This document shows positions 51,061 through 58,368 of a stretch of DNA of 64,000 bases, one piece after another. Below the pieces are notes generated by a model, which had not been told where the DNA came from, did no database searches, and saw only the letters and a list, made by a program, of their open reading frames with translations. The translations under genes were made by a program, and so were the position numbers. The stretch lies in contig JAFKLR010000003.1 of NCBI GenBank assembly GCA_017304685.1, positions 310,001-374,000 of the forward strand, given 5' to 3'. Positions within the stretch are counted from its first letter, which is position 1, and every line of letters begins with the position of its first letter. This DNA is from Sphingobacteriia bacterium. Its GTDB lineage: Bacteria; Pseudomonadota; Alphaproteobacteria; Rickettsiales; 33-17.

Positions 51061-51645
51061 ATGTCGAATCTACCGCCTTATGTTGCAATTAATGATGAAA
51101 ATATTGATAAGAATAAAAGAGAAATGCTCATTACCCCTTCTGAAACAATTCAATTTCCTTTATCAGAAGAAAATTTGGAAATTATAAAAATTTTAGAAAC
51201 AAAATTTGATAATGAAGATAATTGTGTTGGGCTTGCAGCTCCACAAATTGGATTTCATAAAAGGATAATAGTTTTTGCTGTAAATGCATCAGAAGAACTT
51301 AGAAAATGGCGACCAGACCTAACAGAAGGTATGCCAAAAACAATATGGATCAATCCGGAATATCAAGGAATTGGAGAAGAAAAATCAGAAGATTACGAAG
51401 GGTGTTTTTCCGTAAATAACATGGCGGGAACTGTTAAAAGATATACTAGTATACGGTATTCAGCGTTTTTACCAAACGGGGAAAAAATAGAAGGTACTGC
51501 AAATGGTTTTTTAGCGCGAGTAATTCAGCATGAAATAGATCATACTCAAGGAATACTTTACATTCATAAGGCAAATGAAGGTTCAGTAATGACAATTGAA
51601 GAATATAGAGAAAAGCGTAAGAAGGCTATGGAAGGAGACAATTAA
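51061..51645 (+). CDS. def: Peptide deformylase
   Basis: Removes the formyl group from nascent protein N-termini. All three motifs are present: GLAAPQ (57-62), EGCFS with metal ligand Cys115 (113-117; Phe replaces the usual Leu), and HEIDH (157-161) whose histidines complete the metal site. The 194-residue protein has a slightly longer N-terminus than usual. The usual fmt neighbour is absent, and the change to EGCFS is typical of secondary deformylase copies, so another def may exist elsewhere in the genome. AGGAAA lies before the ATG. Confidence 0.93.
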   Translation: MSNLPPYVAINDENIDKNKREMLITPSETIQFPLSEENLEIIKILETKFDNEDNCVGLAAPQIGFHKRIIVFAVNASEELRKWRPDLTEGMPKTIWINPEYQGIGEEKSEDYEGCFSVNNMAGTVKRYTSIRYSAFLPNGEKIEGTANGFLARVIQHEIDHTQGILYIHKANEGSVMTIEEYREKRKKAMEGDN

Positions 51646-51716
51646 CACATTGTAAACTATTGTTTTATAACTAAAAATGACTATTATGGTGAGATTAAAT
51701 CAACCATAGGTAATTT

Positions 51717-53393
51717 ATGAAACAAAATCTTGAGGACTTAAGGAAAATTTACCCTGACATTTTTAAACAAGAATGTAGCGAATACTGGCAAGCGGCATTA
51801 AGTGCTCTAATCGATATTAGTGAAAATATTGATCAAACCTTTTCTGTTACAAATTTAAATCCTTTTAACGCAAGTAATTTTAAAGAGTTTTTCAAGTATT
51901 TGGTTACTATATCTAAATTCACTACTTTAAATCCTTCTCAAAAAACTTCTCCACAATATTTTGAGATGGAACTAAATTCGCTTGCAGAACAAATCATAAA
52001 AATTATAGATACGCACCTACCTATTAAAAACTTGGATCAGAGACAAATTTACTACTCAAATTTTATTAGTAAGTTTAATTTATATGCGGCTATTCAGTTT
52101 AAAAACGAACCTACAATTGATCCTTTACTAGTAGAAAAGAAAATTCTTAAAAATAGCATGAAAATTGATGCTAAAGTTGAAACAATAAATAATGAAGAAT
52201 ATTATTCAGCAGCAGCTATTGGCTCACGTAATGATCAACAAGATAGACATATTGTTGCAAATGTAGAGCATATATCAAAAGATTTAATTGGTAATTTCTT
52301 TAATGAAATATTAAGAGAAGCCGGTAAAACATTAAAACCATATTTTAAAAGCGGTTCTACAGCAATCCTTGCATATCCTTCTCCTCAAACCATAATTGCA
52401 AGTGTAGGCGATTCAGTAGCTCTTGCTGTTATCATTAATAAAGCAACAGGTGAGGTAACATGCGAAAAGTTAAATCCTAGCCATTCACCTTGGGTAATAA
52501 TGGAAAAACATATTTTACTTTATAATAATGAAAGTATTATTGAGGATAGGGTCAATTTAGCTGTTAATCTTTCAAGATGTATTGGAGCGGAAGGTATATT
52601 TGGTGATTCAAATAATAATTATTATGTTTCATCAATTATGAATTATGATTATTCAAAATATCTTAGTAACCAGGATAATGAATGTTATTTAATTATAGCG
52701 ACCGATGGGCTTGTTGCAGAAGGTGCAATTAGCATAGAAAATATAGGTTATAAGTTAAAGGATTTAAGAGCTAATAAGGTAAATTTAGCAGAAGGTTTAG
52801 CTCAGTTTGTTTTAGAAAAAGTTACAAATGCAGATAACATTACTGTTAATGTAAAACAAATAACAAAAGATACTAAAGGTGCCTTAATAGGGGTGTTTGA
52901 TGGATTTTATGATTCAAGAGTTGCAGAAGAGCTTGTAGCATATGTAAATCATAATATTAAAAATATTGATCTTAATAAGCTTAAAAAAGCTATTCCGGTT
53001 TCATATAAAGCCAGTAATCCAAGCATTTTTTCAGGGATAGCGGCAAATATTAGTTCTTCCATTTTAAGTTTTGGGGCTTTAAAAATTCCAAGAGTAATAG
53101 GAAATACAACTAGTTACTTTTATTCTTGGCTGGATCCTAATAGTCATTCTGATTTTACCAATTCACTTCGCGAAGACCCAGTAACTAATATTGATAATAC
53201 GGAAGAAAAAGAGCAGAGAGAACAGAAGCAAATAAAAGATAATTCTTCTGAAACTTCCTCTATATCAGCAGATGATATTATTTCTCTTTTCAATGAAGAA
53301 GAATTAAATAACCATAGAAATAATATCGAAAAAGATGAGGTAAATAAAGTTGAGCAAGACAAGGTAAAGGAAGAAGAAGGTTTAGCTTTATAA
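51717..53393 (+). CDS. PP2C-like phosphatase with rearranged motif order
   Basis: A 558-residue protein with every hallmark of a PP2C (PPM) metal-dependent Ser/Thr phosphatase from about residue 165 to 415, but in an unusual order. Seen in sequence: GSRNDQQD (Arg171, Asp176), GSTAILA (213-219), VGDS (230-233), LSRCIGAEG, IIATDG (Asp330), DNIT (Asp373), and then VFDGFYDSRVAEEL with Asp395. In normal PP2Cs the VFDG strand and its metal-binding Asp come second, right after the R...ED motif; here they come last. The gap where they should be holds only a helix. The first 160 residues are helical, and the last 130 are disordered and acidic. It looks like a circularly permuted catalytic domain; activity is inference. 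Confidence 0.8.
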   Translation: MKQNLEDLRKIYPDIFKQECSEYWQAALSALIDISENIDQTFSVTNLNPFNASNFKEFFKYLVTISKFTTLNPSQKTSPQYFEMELNSLAEQIIKIIDTHLPIKNLDQRQIYYSNFISKFNLYAAIQFKNEPTIDPLLVEKKILKNSMKIDAKVETINNEEYYSAAAIGSRNDQQDRHIVANVEHISKDLIGNFFNEILREAGKTLKPYFKSGSTAILAYPSPQTIIASVGDSVALAVIINKATGEVTCEKLNPSHSPWVIMEKHILLYNNESIIEDRVNLAVNLSRCIGAEGIFGDSNNNYYVSSIMNYDYSKYLSNQDNECYLIIATDGLVAEGAISIENIGYKLKDLRANKVNLAEGLAQFVLEKVTNADNITVNVKQITKDTKGALIGVFDGFYDSRVAEELVAYVNHNIKNIDLNKLKKAIPVSYKASNPSIFSGIAANISSSILSFGALKIPRVIGNTTSYFYSWLDPNSHSDFTNSLREDPVTNIDNTEEKEQREQKQIKDNSSETSSISADDIISLFNEEELNNHRNNIEKDEVNKVEQDKVKEEEGLAL

Positions 53394-53426
53394 ATCTTCA
53401 CTTAACATTTTAATACATTTAAGTAG

Positions 53427-53466
53427 AATAAATTATAGTACTTGATTTTAGGTACTATAATTTATT
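53427..53466 (+). terminator. 15-bp hairpin between the PP2C and carbonic anhydrase genes
   Basis: AATAAATTATAGTAC (53427-53441) and GTACTATAATTTATT (53452-53466) pair perfectly around ten bases, followed by TTTT. It could terminate the PP2C gene, but ends only eight bases before the ATG of the next gene. Confidence 0.7.
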
Positions 53467-53474
53467 TTTAAATA

Positions 53475-54206
53475 ATGGATAAAATGATGAAAACCTTTTT
53501 GGCAATGCCATTAAAAATATTTTTAATTACTATCATTTCAATTCCATTCGCCCATGCGGTTGAACGTAATGTATATTGGGAATATAAGAGCCATGAAGGT
53601 GATTATAAACAAGATAAGGCAAAAGATGAGTTGAAATGTCAAACTAATAAAGAACAAACTTTGATTGACTTTAAAGCGCCAATGAAGACAAAAAGATATA
53701 AATTGGAATATCATTATGCGCCGCTTAAATTACCTAAAGTAGTAAATAATGGTCATACCTTACAATTTTCACAAAGTATGAATAATCATATTACAATTAA
53801 TGGTGAAGTATATAAATTATTACAACTTCATTTTCATGTACCAAGTAAGCATACAAAAAATCTAAAACATTCCGAGTTAGAACTTCATTTAGTGCATCAA
53901 AATCATAATAAAGAACTTGCTATTATTGGGGTATTTATTAAAACTGGTAAATCAAATTCAGTATTAAATGATTTAATTAAATTTGCATTGAGTAAAGAGG
54001 ATGAAAATTTATTTAAAGATACGGAAATTGATTTATATAAATTGTTACCAGAGACCCATAAATATTATCATTATACAGCTTCTTTAACAACACCGCCATG
54101 TAGTGAAAATGTTAAATGGTTTGTGTTTAATGAGCCAATTGAGGCTTTAGGAAATGAGATTACTGCAATCACAAATATTTTAAAATATAATACACGTTTA
54201 AATTAA
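53475..54206 (+). CDS. Alpha-class carbonic anhydrase, exported
   Basis: Interconverts CO2 and bicarbonate, here outside the cytoplasm. A signal peptide with hydrophobic core MPLKIFLITIISIPF and cleavage site AHA|VE (after Ala28) leads into a mature alpha-CA domain. Zinc ligands are His119 and His121 in QLHFHVP and His138 in ELHLVHQ; Glu136 and Thr205 in SLTTPP are the usual gatekeepers; His94 in NNGHTLQF matches the proton-shuttle histidine. The usual QSPI motif is diverged (EQTLID). All catalytic residues are intact. No ribosome binding site is evident and a hairpin crowds the start, so the first ATG (53475) or the next ones (53484 or 53505) may be used. Confidence 0.93.
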   Translation: MDKMMKTFLAMPLKIFLITIISIPFAHAVERNVYWEYKSHEGDYKQDKAKDELKCQTNKEQTLIDFKAPMKTKRYKLEYHYAPLKLPKVVNNGHTLQFSQSMNNHITINGEVYKLLQLHFHVPSKHTKNLKHSELELHLVHQNHNKELAIIGVFIKTGKSNSVLNDLIKFALSKEDENLFKDTEIDLYKLLPETHKYYHYTASLTTPPCSENVKWFVFNEPIEALGNEITAITNILKYNTRLN

Positions 54207-54333
54207 TTATTAGATTTAAAAATAAATTACGAAAAATTATAAGATGTTGTTTTTACCATTTTCTTAATTTATTTCATTATACAAATATTAAGCGTGCTTA
54301 CTAACTAATTGACATGCCAAAACTAATAGTAAA

Positions 54334-54381
54334 ATATAAGTTAACATAGATAATAATTATTTAATCTATGTTAACTTATAT
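54334..54381. promoter_or_regulatory. 18-bp perfect hairpin in the leader of the next gene
   Basis: ATATAAGTTAACATAGAT (54334-54351) and its exact reverse complement (54364-54381) enclose a 12-base loop. The GGAG ribosome binding site begins four bases later and ATG is at 54395. TTGACA at 54309-54314 lies upstream. No T run follows, so this is more likely a leader element or operator than a terminator. Confidence 0.6.
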
Positions 54382-54394
54382 TGCGGAGAATCAT

Positions 54395-55648
54395 ATGTCA
54401 AAGGTTAATGAAGAAATATATGGTGGTATTAAGAACACTTTAAAAGATTGTGATGGTATTAATTTTATTAAGTGCATAAAAGCCCTGAAAAATAAAGATG
54501 ATGGTTTATTTAAAGAGGTGATAAAAAGAGATAATTATTTAATTTTTTATAATCTCCTAGAGGTTGAAAATTGGAAAAATAATCATGACCCGACACTTGA
54601 AATTATTCAATTAGCAAATGAAGTCAAAATGAATATAGGAAAAATGCTTGTTGCTACTTTTAACTTGTGTCTTACGAATGAGAATATCGCTGGACTTCAA
54701 AGATTTTTAAAAATAGTAAAAGAGAATAATATCAAAATTGATAAGCATGTTTTTAAAATAAATGATCTTATAAACATAAGAGATTTGTGTAAATATTTGC
54801 AAGCTAGCTTAGAGAGACAAAATCATCGGATGACGCATGAATTATTAGATATTATTAAGGAATGTAAAATAAGTATATATACAACGATTTTTGAGGAGTA
54901 TGATAAAATAATTAGAGATGTTTTAACTAACGGCAATTTAGAAGTTATAAAAGAGTTTACTAATTTAATTATTAAAGAAAATAAAAAAGAGCTAAATAAG
55001 GGTTTAAAATTTGAGTTTAATTATATTTTATTCAAAGCCATAAAAGAAAATAATTTAGAGAAAATAAGCTTATTAATAGAATGTGCTAAAAGTATTTACG
55101 GCAATCTTAATAAAATTTTAGAGTGTGAAAATTTAAATTTATTTGCTGAAGCGGTCAGTTATAAAAATTTAGAAGCTTTAAAGCTTTTAACAAAAAACAT
55201 TGATAATTCTTTATTACGTGAATTGATGAAAAAAAATAACTATAGTGTATTTGCTAGCTCTTTAGTAAGTAATCATTTTACATTTTCTGATTCTCCTGAG
55301 AAGAATGATTTGTTAATTTTTGAATATTTACTAGAAAGTGCATCGACGTGTAATATAAAATTAAATAAAGTAATTAAAGCCGATGAATATGAAGTCATAA
55401 GGTTGCTTACAAATGAAGTAAATGTTTGCTCTCCAAAATGGAGAGTTTGTGTTACTAAAATTTTTAAATCCCTAGCAACTAATGAAATCGTTGAAATTAT
55501 TAATTATGTTAAGGCAAATTTTGATAAAGCAGAAATTGCTGCAAAACTCGAATTATTAAAAGATAGCATTGATAAAAATAATAATACACATAGGGGGCAT
55601 TTTGATTCATCTAAATCAAATAACAAGGGCGCTCAATTAGGAGATTAA
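54395..55648 (+). CDS. Alpha-helical repeat protein of unknown function
   Basis: A 417-residue helical protein with the look of a degenerate ankyrin or solenoid array: repeated 'n.l..i..l...a....' units such as DVLTNGNLEVIKEFTNLIIK and KAIKENNLEKISLLIECAKS. The tail is polar (GHFDSSKSNNKGAQLGD). It may be a distant relative of the proteins at 37201 and 43983. Start chosen at 54395 (MSKVNEE), with GGAG six bases upstream; an ATG at 54368 lies inside the leader hairpin. A good terminator follows. Confidence 0.75.
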   Translation: MSKVNEEIYGGIKNTLKDCDGINFIKCIKALKNKDDGLFKEVIKRDNYLIFYNLLEVENWKNNHDPTLEIIQLANEVKMNIGKMLVATFNLCLTNENIAGLQRFLKIVKENNIKIDKHVFKINDLINIRDLCKYLQASLERQNHRMTHELLDIIKECKISIYTTIFEEYDKIIRDVLTNGNLEVIKEFTNLIIKENKKELNKGLKFEFNYILFKAIKENNLEKISLLIECAKSIYGNLNKILECENLNLFAEAVSYKNLEALKLLTKNIDNSLLRELMKKNNYSVFASSLVSNHFTFSDSPEKNDLLIFEYLLESASTCNIKLNKVIKADEYEVIRLLTNEVNVCSPKWRVCVTKIFKSLATNEIVEIINYVKANFDKAEIAAKLELLKDSIDKNNNTHRGHFDSSKSNNKGAQLGD

Positions 55649-55681
55649 TTAAGTAATTTTAATAAATTTAAGTTTTATATA

Positions 55682-55717
55682 ATAGGTTATTAGGTTATTC
55701 TAATAACCTATCTTTTT
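55682..55717 (+). terminator. Intrinsic terminator
   Basis: ATAGGTTATTAG (55682-55693), six-base loop, CTAATAACCTAT (55700-55711), then CTTTTT. Perfect 12-bp stem with a T run, 34 bases after the stop at 55648. Confidence 0.85.
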
Positions 55718-55785
55718 AATTTCTAAATCGTGTAGGGTTTATATATCCATGTTAATAATTCATATTTAATACAATGAAAGTGTAA

Positions 55786-56085
55786 GTATACAAGAAAAGT
55801 TTATATAAAATATTTATAAATTATGGATATGGTAGAGCTGTAGATATATATGCATATACTATTTATGCTAGGAATAGAGTAGAAAATAGACTTGTAAATT
55901 CAACACTTATTCCTTTAAAAACACTACGAACATTAACCTTAGCTTTTGTAATTCAAACTAAAGAAGAAATAAAAGATCATAATATTGATCAAGATACATT
56001 AGTAAAACTTGAAGATGATTCTCACAGGCTTATAATTGATAAATATCCAAGTAGCTTTTTTTATACAGCTTATTTTGCAAAATAA
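55786..56085 (+). pseudogene. Gene remnant without a start codon
   Basis: An open frame of 99 codons from an upstream TAA to the TAA at 56083, with no ATG, GTG or TTG near its start. The translation looks coding-like (IFINYGYGRAVDIYAYTIYA, RTLTLAFVIQTKEEIKDHNI, RLIIDKYPSSFF), so it is probably the C-terminal relic of a lost gene. No family recognised. Its last 16 bases are shared, antisense, with the end of the HAD gene through a palindrome. Confidence 0.4.
56070..56085. repeat. 16-bp perfect palindrome over two opposing stop codons
   Basis: TTATTTTGCAAAATAA equals its own reverse complement. It contains the TAA of the HAD gene on the minus strand and the TAA of the remnant frame on the plus strand; both frames therefore end in YFAK. 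Confidence 0.8.
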
Positions 56086-56744
56086 TTTTTAGTAAATTCA
56101 ATTAATTCTTTATTTGTTGAAACTACTGGAACATTAAATTTTGTAAATTTTTCTTTATACCATGGAAATTGTGTATGTTTACCACCCAAAAAGCATACAA
56201 CTTCCATGTTTGCATTTAAAGCGGCTTCAATGCCTACGGGGCTATCTTCGATTACTAAGCAATTTTTTGGATCTACATTCATTTGCTTAGCAGCATAAAG
56301 AAAAACATCAGGCGCAGGTTTAGGTTTTGAAACATGGTTATGTGCGGAAAATATATTATTTTCTTTAAAGAAACGTAATTGGTCAGTTACTTTAAGTGAC
56401 AATAATATTCTATCAACATTACTGCTTGAAGCTACACAGCGAGGAATGTTTTCTTTTTCTAAATAACTCAAAAATTCTGTCATTAACGGTTGTAATTCAT
56501 TCTTAAAAGCCATTAATAAATCGCTATTTGAATTATTAAGTGCCTCTAGAGGGATTTCAATACCAGTTTCTGATTTAATTATTTTGCATATTGTATAAAC
56601 GTTAATTCCGATGAATTTCTTTAGGCATTCTTCTGTAGAAATTGAGTAACCAAATTTTTTAAGTAATTCAGCTTCTACTCGATGAGCAATGATTTCACTA
56701 TCGACTAATACACCATCACAATCAAAAATAATAGTTTTAGACAT
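56070..56744 (-). CDS. HAD-superfamily phosphatase, beta-phosphoglucomutase-like
   Basis: A 224-residue hydrolase of HAD subclass I. Motif 1 is IIFDCDGVLVDSE with nucleophile Asp8 and acid/base Asp10; motif 2 is VASSSN; motif 3 lysine lies in SKPKPAPDVF; motif 4 is VIEDSPVGIEAA. The helical cap between motifs 1 and 2 fits the phosphoglycolate phosphatase / beta-phosphoglucomutase group. The motif after the second Asp, GVLVDSE, is common to many sugar-phosphate phosphatases, so the exact substrate is unknown. It stands alone between accessory genes. Confidence 0.88.
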   Translation of the reverse strand: MSKTIIFDCDGVLVDSEIIAHRVEAELLKKFGYSISTEECLKKFIGINVYTICKIIKSETGIEIPLEALNNSNSDLLMAFKNELQPLMTEFLSYLEKENIPRCVASSSNVDRILLSLKVTDQLRFFKENNIFSAHNHVSKPKPAPDVFLYAAKQMNVDPKNCLVIEDSPVGIEAALNANMEVVCFLGGKHTQFPWYKEKFTKFNVPVVSTNKELIEFTKNYFAK

Positions 56745-56936
56745 TTAATGTACTCAAATATAAGGAAAATTCATACATTTATAAATAATATAAAGCTTTA
56801 TAAATGGTCAAGTATGTATTTTAGCAAATAACTGATTATTAAATACTATTTTATTAAGCTTAATTTGTCTATAGACTAATTAGTAATAAAATTGTAAACT
56901 TTAATAGTAAATTAACTAACTGTAAGGAGTTAGTTT

Positions 56937-58289
56937 GTGTTAAATGAAAGATATAATAATCAAGCAGATACATTATCACCTGATGTAATAGCTCACATAT
57001 TCGATGTTTCTCGCCCAAGAGATGTATTTAATTTTCTTAAGGCTAATAAAATTTCACGAGATATGTGCAACCGAAGAAGGCAGGAATTATTAGGTAGTAG
57101 TAAAGTTAAAGGTATCGATCCTGAAAACTTACTTGATTACTTAGCATCAATTCTTGCATTAAATGATGCAATTTTTGAAAAAGATATTAAACAAGTTAAA
57201 AAGCTTTTTGCTCTTGGATGTATTACAAATAATAATATTCAAAGTAAGATAAAAGAGATCAAAACTAGTGATGTAATGCTAAAACTATTACATGATTATA
57301 ACATTTTTGATGCTATTGCTAATAAAGATTTTTATAGTAATGAACATGATGTTGAAGCACTTTTAAATGTTAGAAATGCCTATGGTTTAACTAACATCGA
57401 ACAACAAGCTTTTTATTATAAAATTGAAAATATACAATCTGTTATAAATTATCTTAAAGTACATAAAGATATAAAATTAATAATAGAAAATAAAATTGAA
57501 AACTCCCTTAGTAAAATTAGAAAAATTATTGCAGGCAAAAGCCTTGAGTTAATAAAGCATAATAACCCGCATGATATAATAGCTTCGCAAATTCTATTAT
57601 TAGAATATATAGAAAATGATGATGCGATTTCTTTAAAAAAATTATTACAATCAGGTGCCGGTTTTATTGAACAAAATATTGAAATCTCAAAACCTAAATG
57701 TAAAAAATTGTTTAAAGAACAAAAGCAAAATTTTATAAAACTTGATGCATTGCTTAACGTTAAAAATTTAGATTCTAATTCAATAAAAGAATTTATTTTA
57801 AATAATGGAATAAGTATTAATGCCTATATTAAAAACTTGTTGCTCAACACAACTTGGGATAATTATTCAAATAATGAAATATTAAAAATTTTATTTAATA
57901 TTGGGCGTAACTATAACATAAAAGATAAATGCGGGCAAACCCCTTTACATTCCTTTGCTAAAGATGATATCAATGTTAACTTAGTAGATTATTGGCTCGG
58001 TGAGGGAAGTGCAAAAAACCCTAAAGATATTAATAGCCAAACGCCATTACATATTGCAGTTGCTCATAATTCTTTAAAAAATATTAAATCCTTAGTAAAA
58101 AGTGGAGCGAATATTTATACAAAGAATAATAAAGGCAAAACTCCGCTATTGATTGCACTTAATCAAGGAAATGAGGAAATTGTTAAATACTTTAATGAAG
58201 TTATTGTTAAAGAAAAGCAAAAACGTATTAGTAAAAGACTTAAACATAAAACTGTCATAATATATAAAGCTAAGCAAGCTCAAGGTTAA
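56937..58289 (+). CDS. Ankyrin repeat protein with divergent F-box-like N-terminus
   Basis: A 450-residue protein. It starts with GTG, supported by AAGGAG eight bases upstream. Residues about 12-55 (LSPDVIAHIFDVSRPRDVFN, then LKANKISRDMCNRR) resemble a degraded F-box in spacing and hydrophobic pattern. The middle is helical with ankyrin-like units, and the clear ankyrin repeats are at about 325-425: CGQTPLHSFAKDDINVNLVD, SQTPLHIAVAHNSLKNIKSL, KGKTPLLIALNQGNEEIVKY. The end is basic (KEKQKRISKRLKHKTVIIYK). The layout is like the F-box/ankyrin gene at 10948. Placed directly before pheT. Confidence 0.8.
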   Translation: MLNERYNNQADTLSPDVIAHIFDVSRPRDVFNFLKANKISRDMCNRRRQELLGSSKVKGIDPENLLDYLASILALNDAIFEKDIKQVKKLFALGCITNNNIQSKIKEIKTSDVMLKLLHDYNIFDAIANKDFYSNEHDVEALLNVRNAYGLTNIEQQAFYYKIENIQSVINYLKVHKDIKLIIENKIENSLSKIRKIIAGKSLELIKHNNPHDIIASQILLLEYIENDDAISLKKLLQSGAGFIEQNIEISKPKCKKLFKEQKQNFIKLDALLNVKNLDSNSIKEFILNNGISINAYIKNLLLNTTWDNYSNNEILKILFNIGRNYNIKDKCGQTPLHSFAKDDINVNLVDYWLGEGSAKNPKDINSQTPLHIAVAHNSLKNIKSLVKSGANIYTKNNKGKTPLLIALNQGNEEIVKYFNEVIVKEKQKRISKRLKHKTVIIYKAKQAQG

Positions 58290-58368
58290 AACATCCTCAT
58301 TTCTCTATTGCTAAATCCTTATAATTTATTAGAATGTCCTCAAATTAAGATAGTTTATAGAGGATAGG

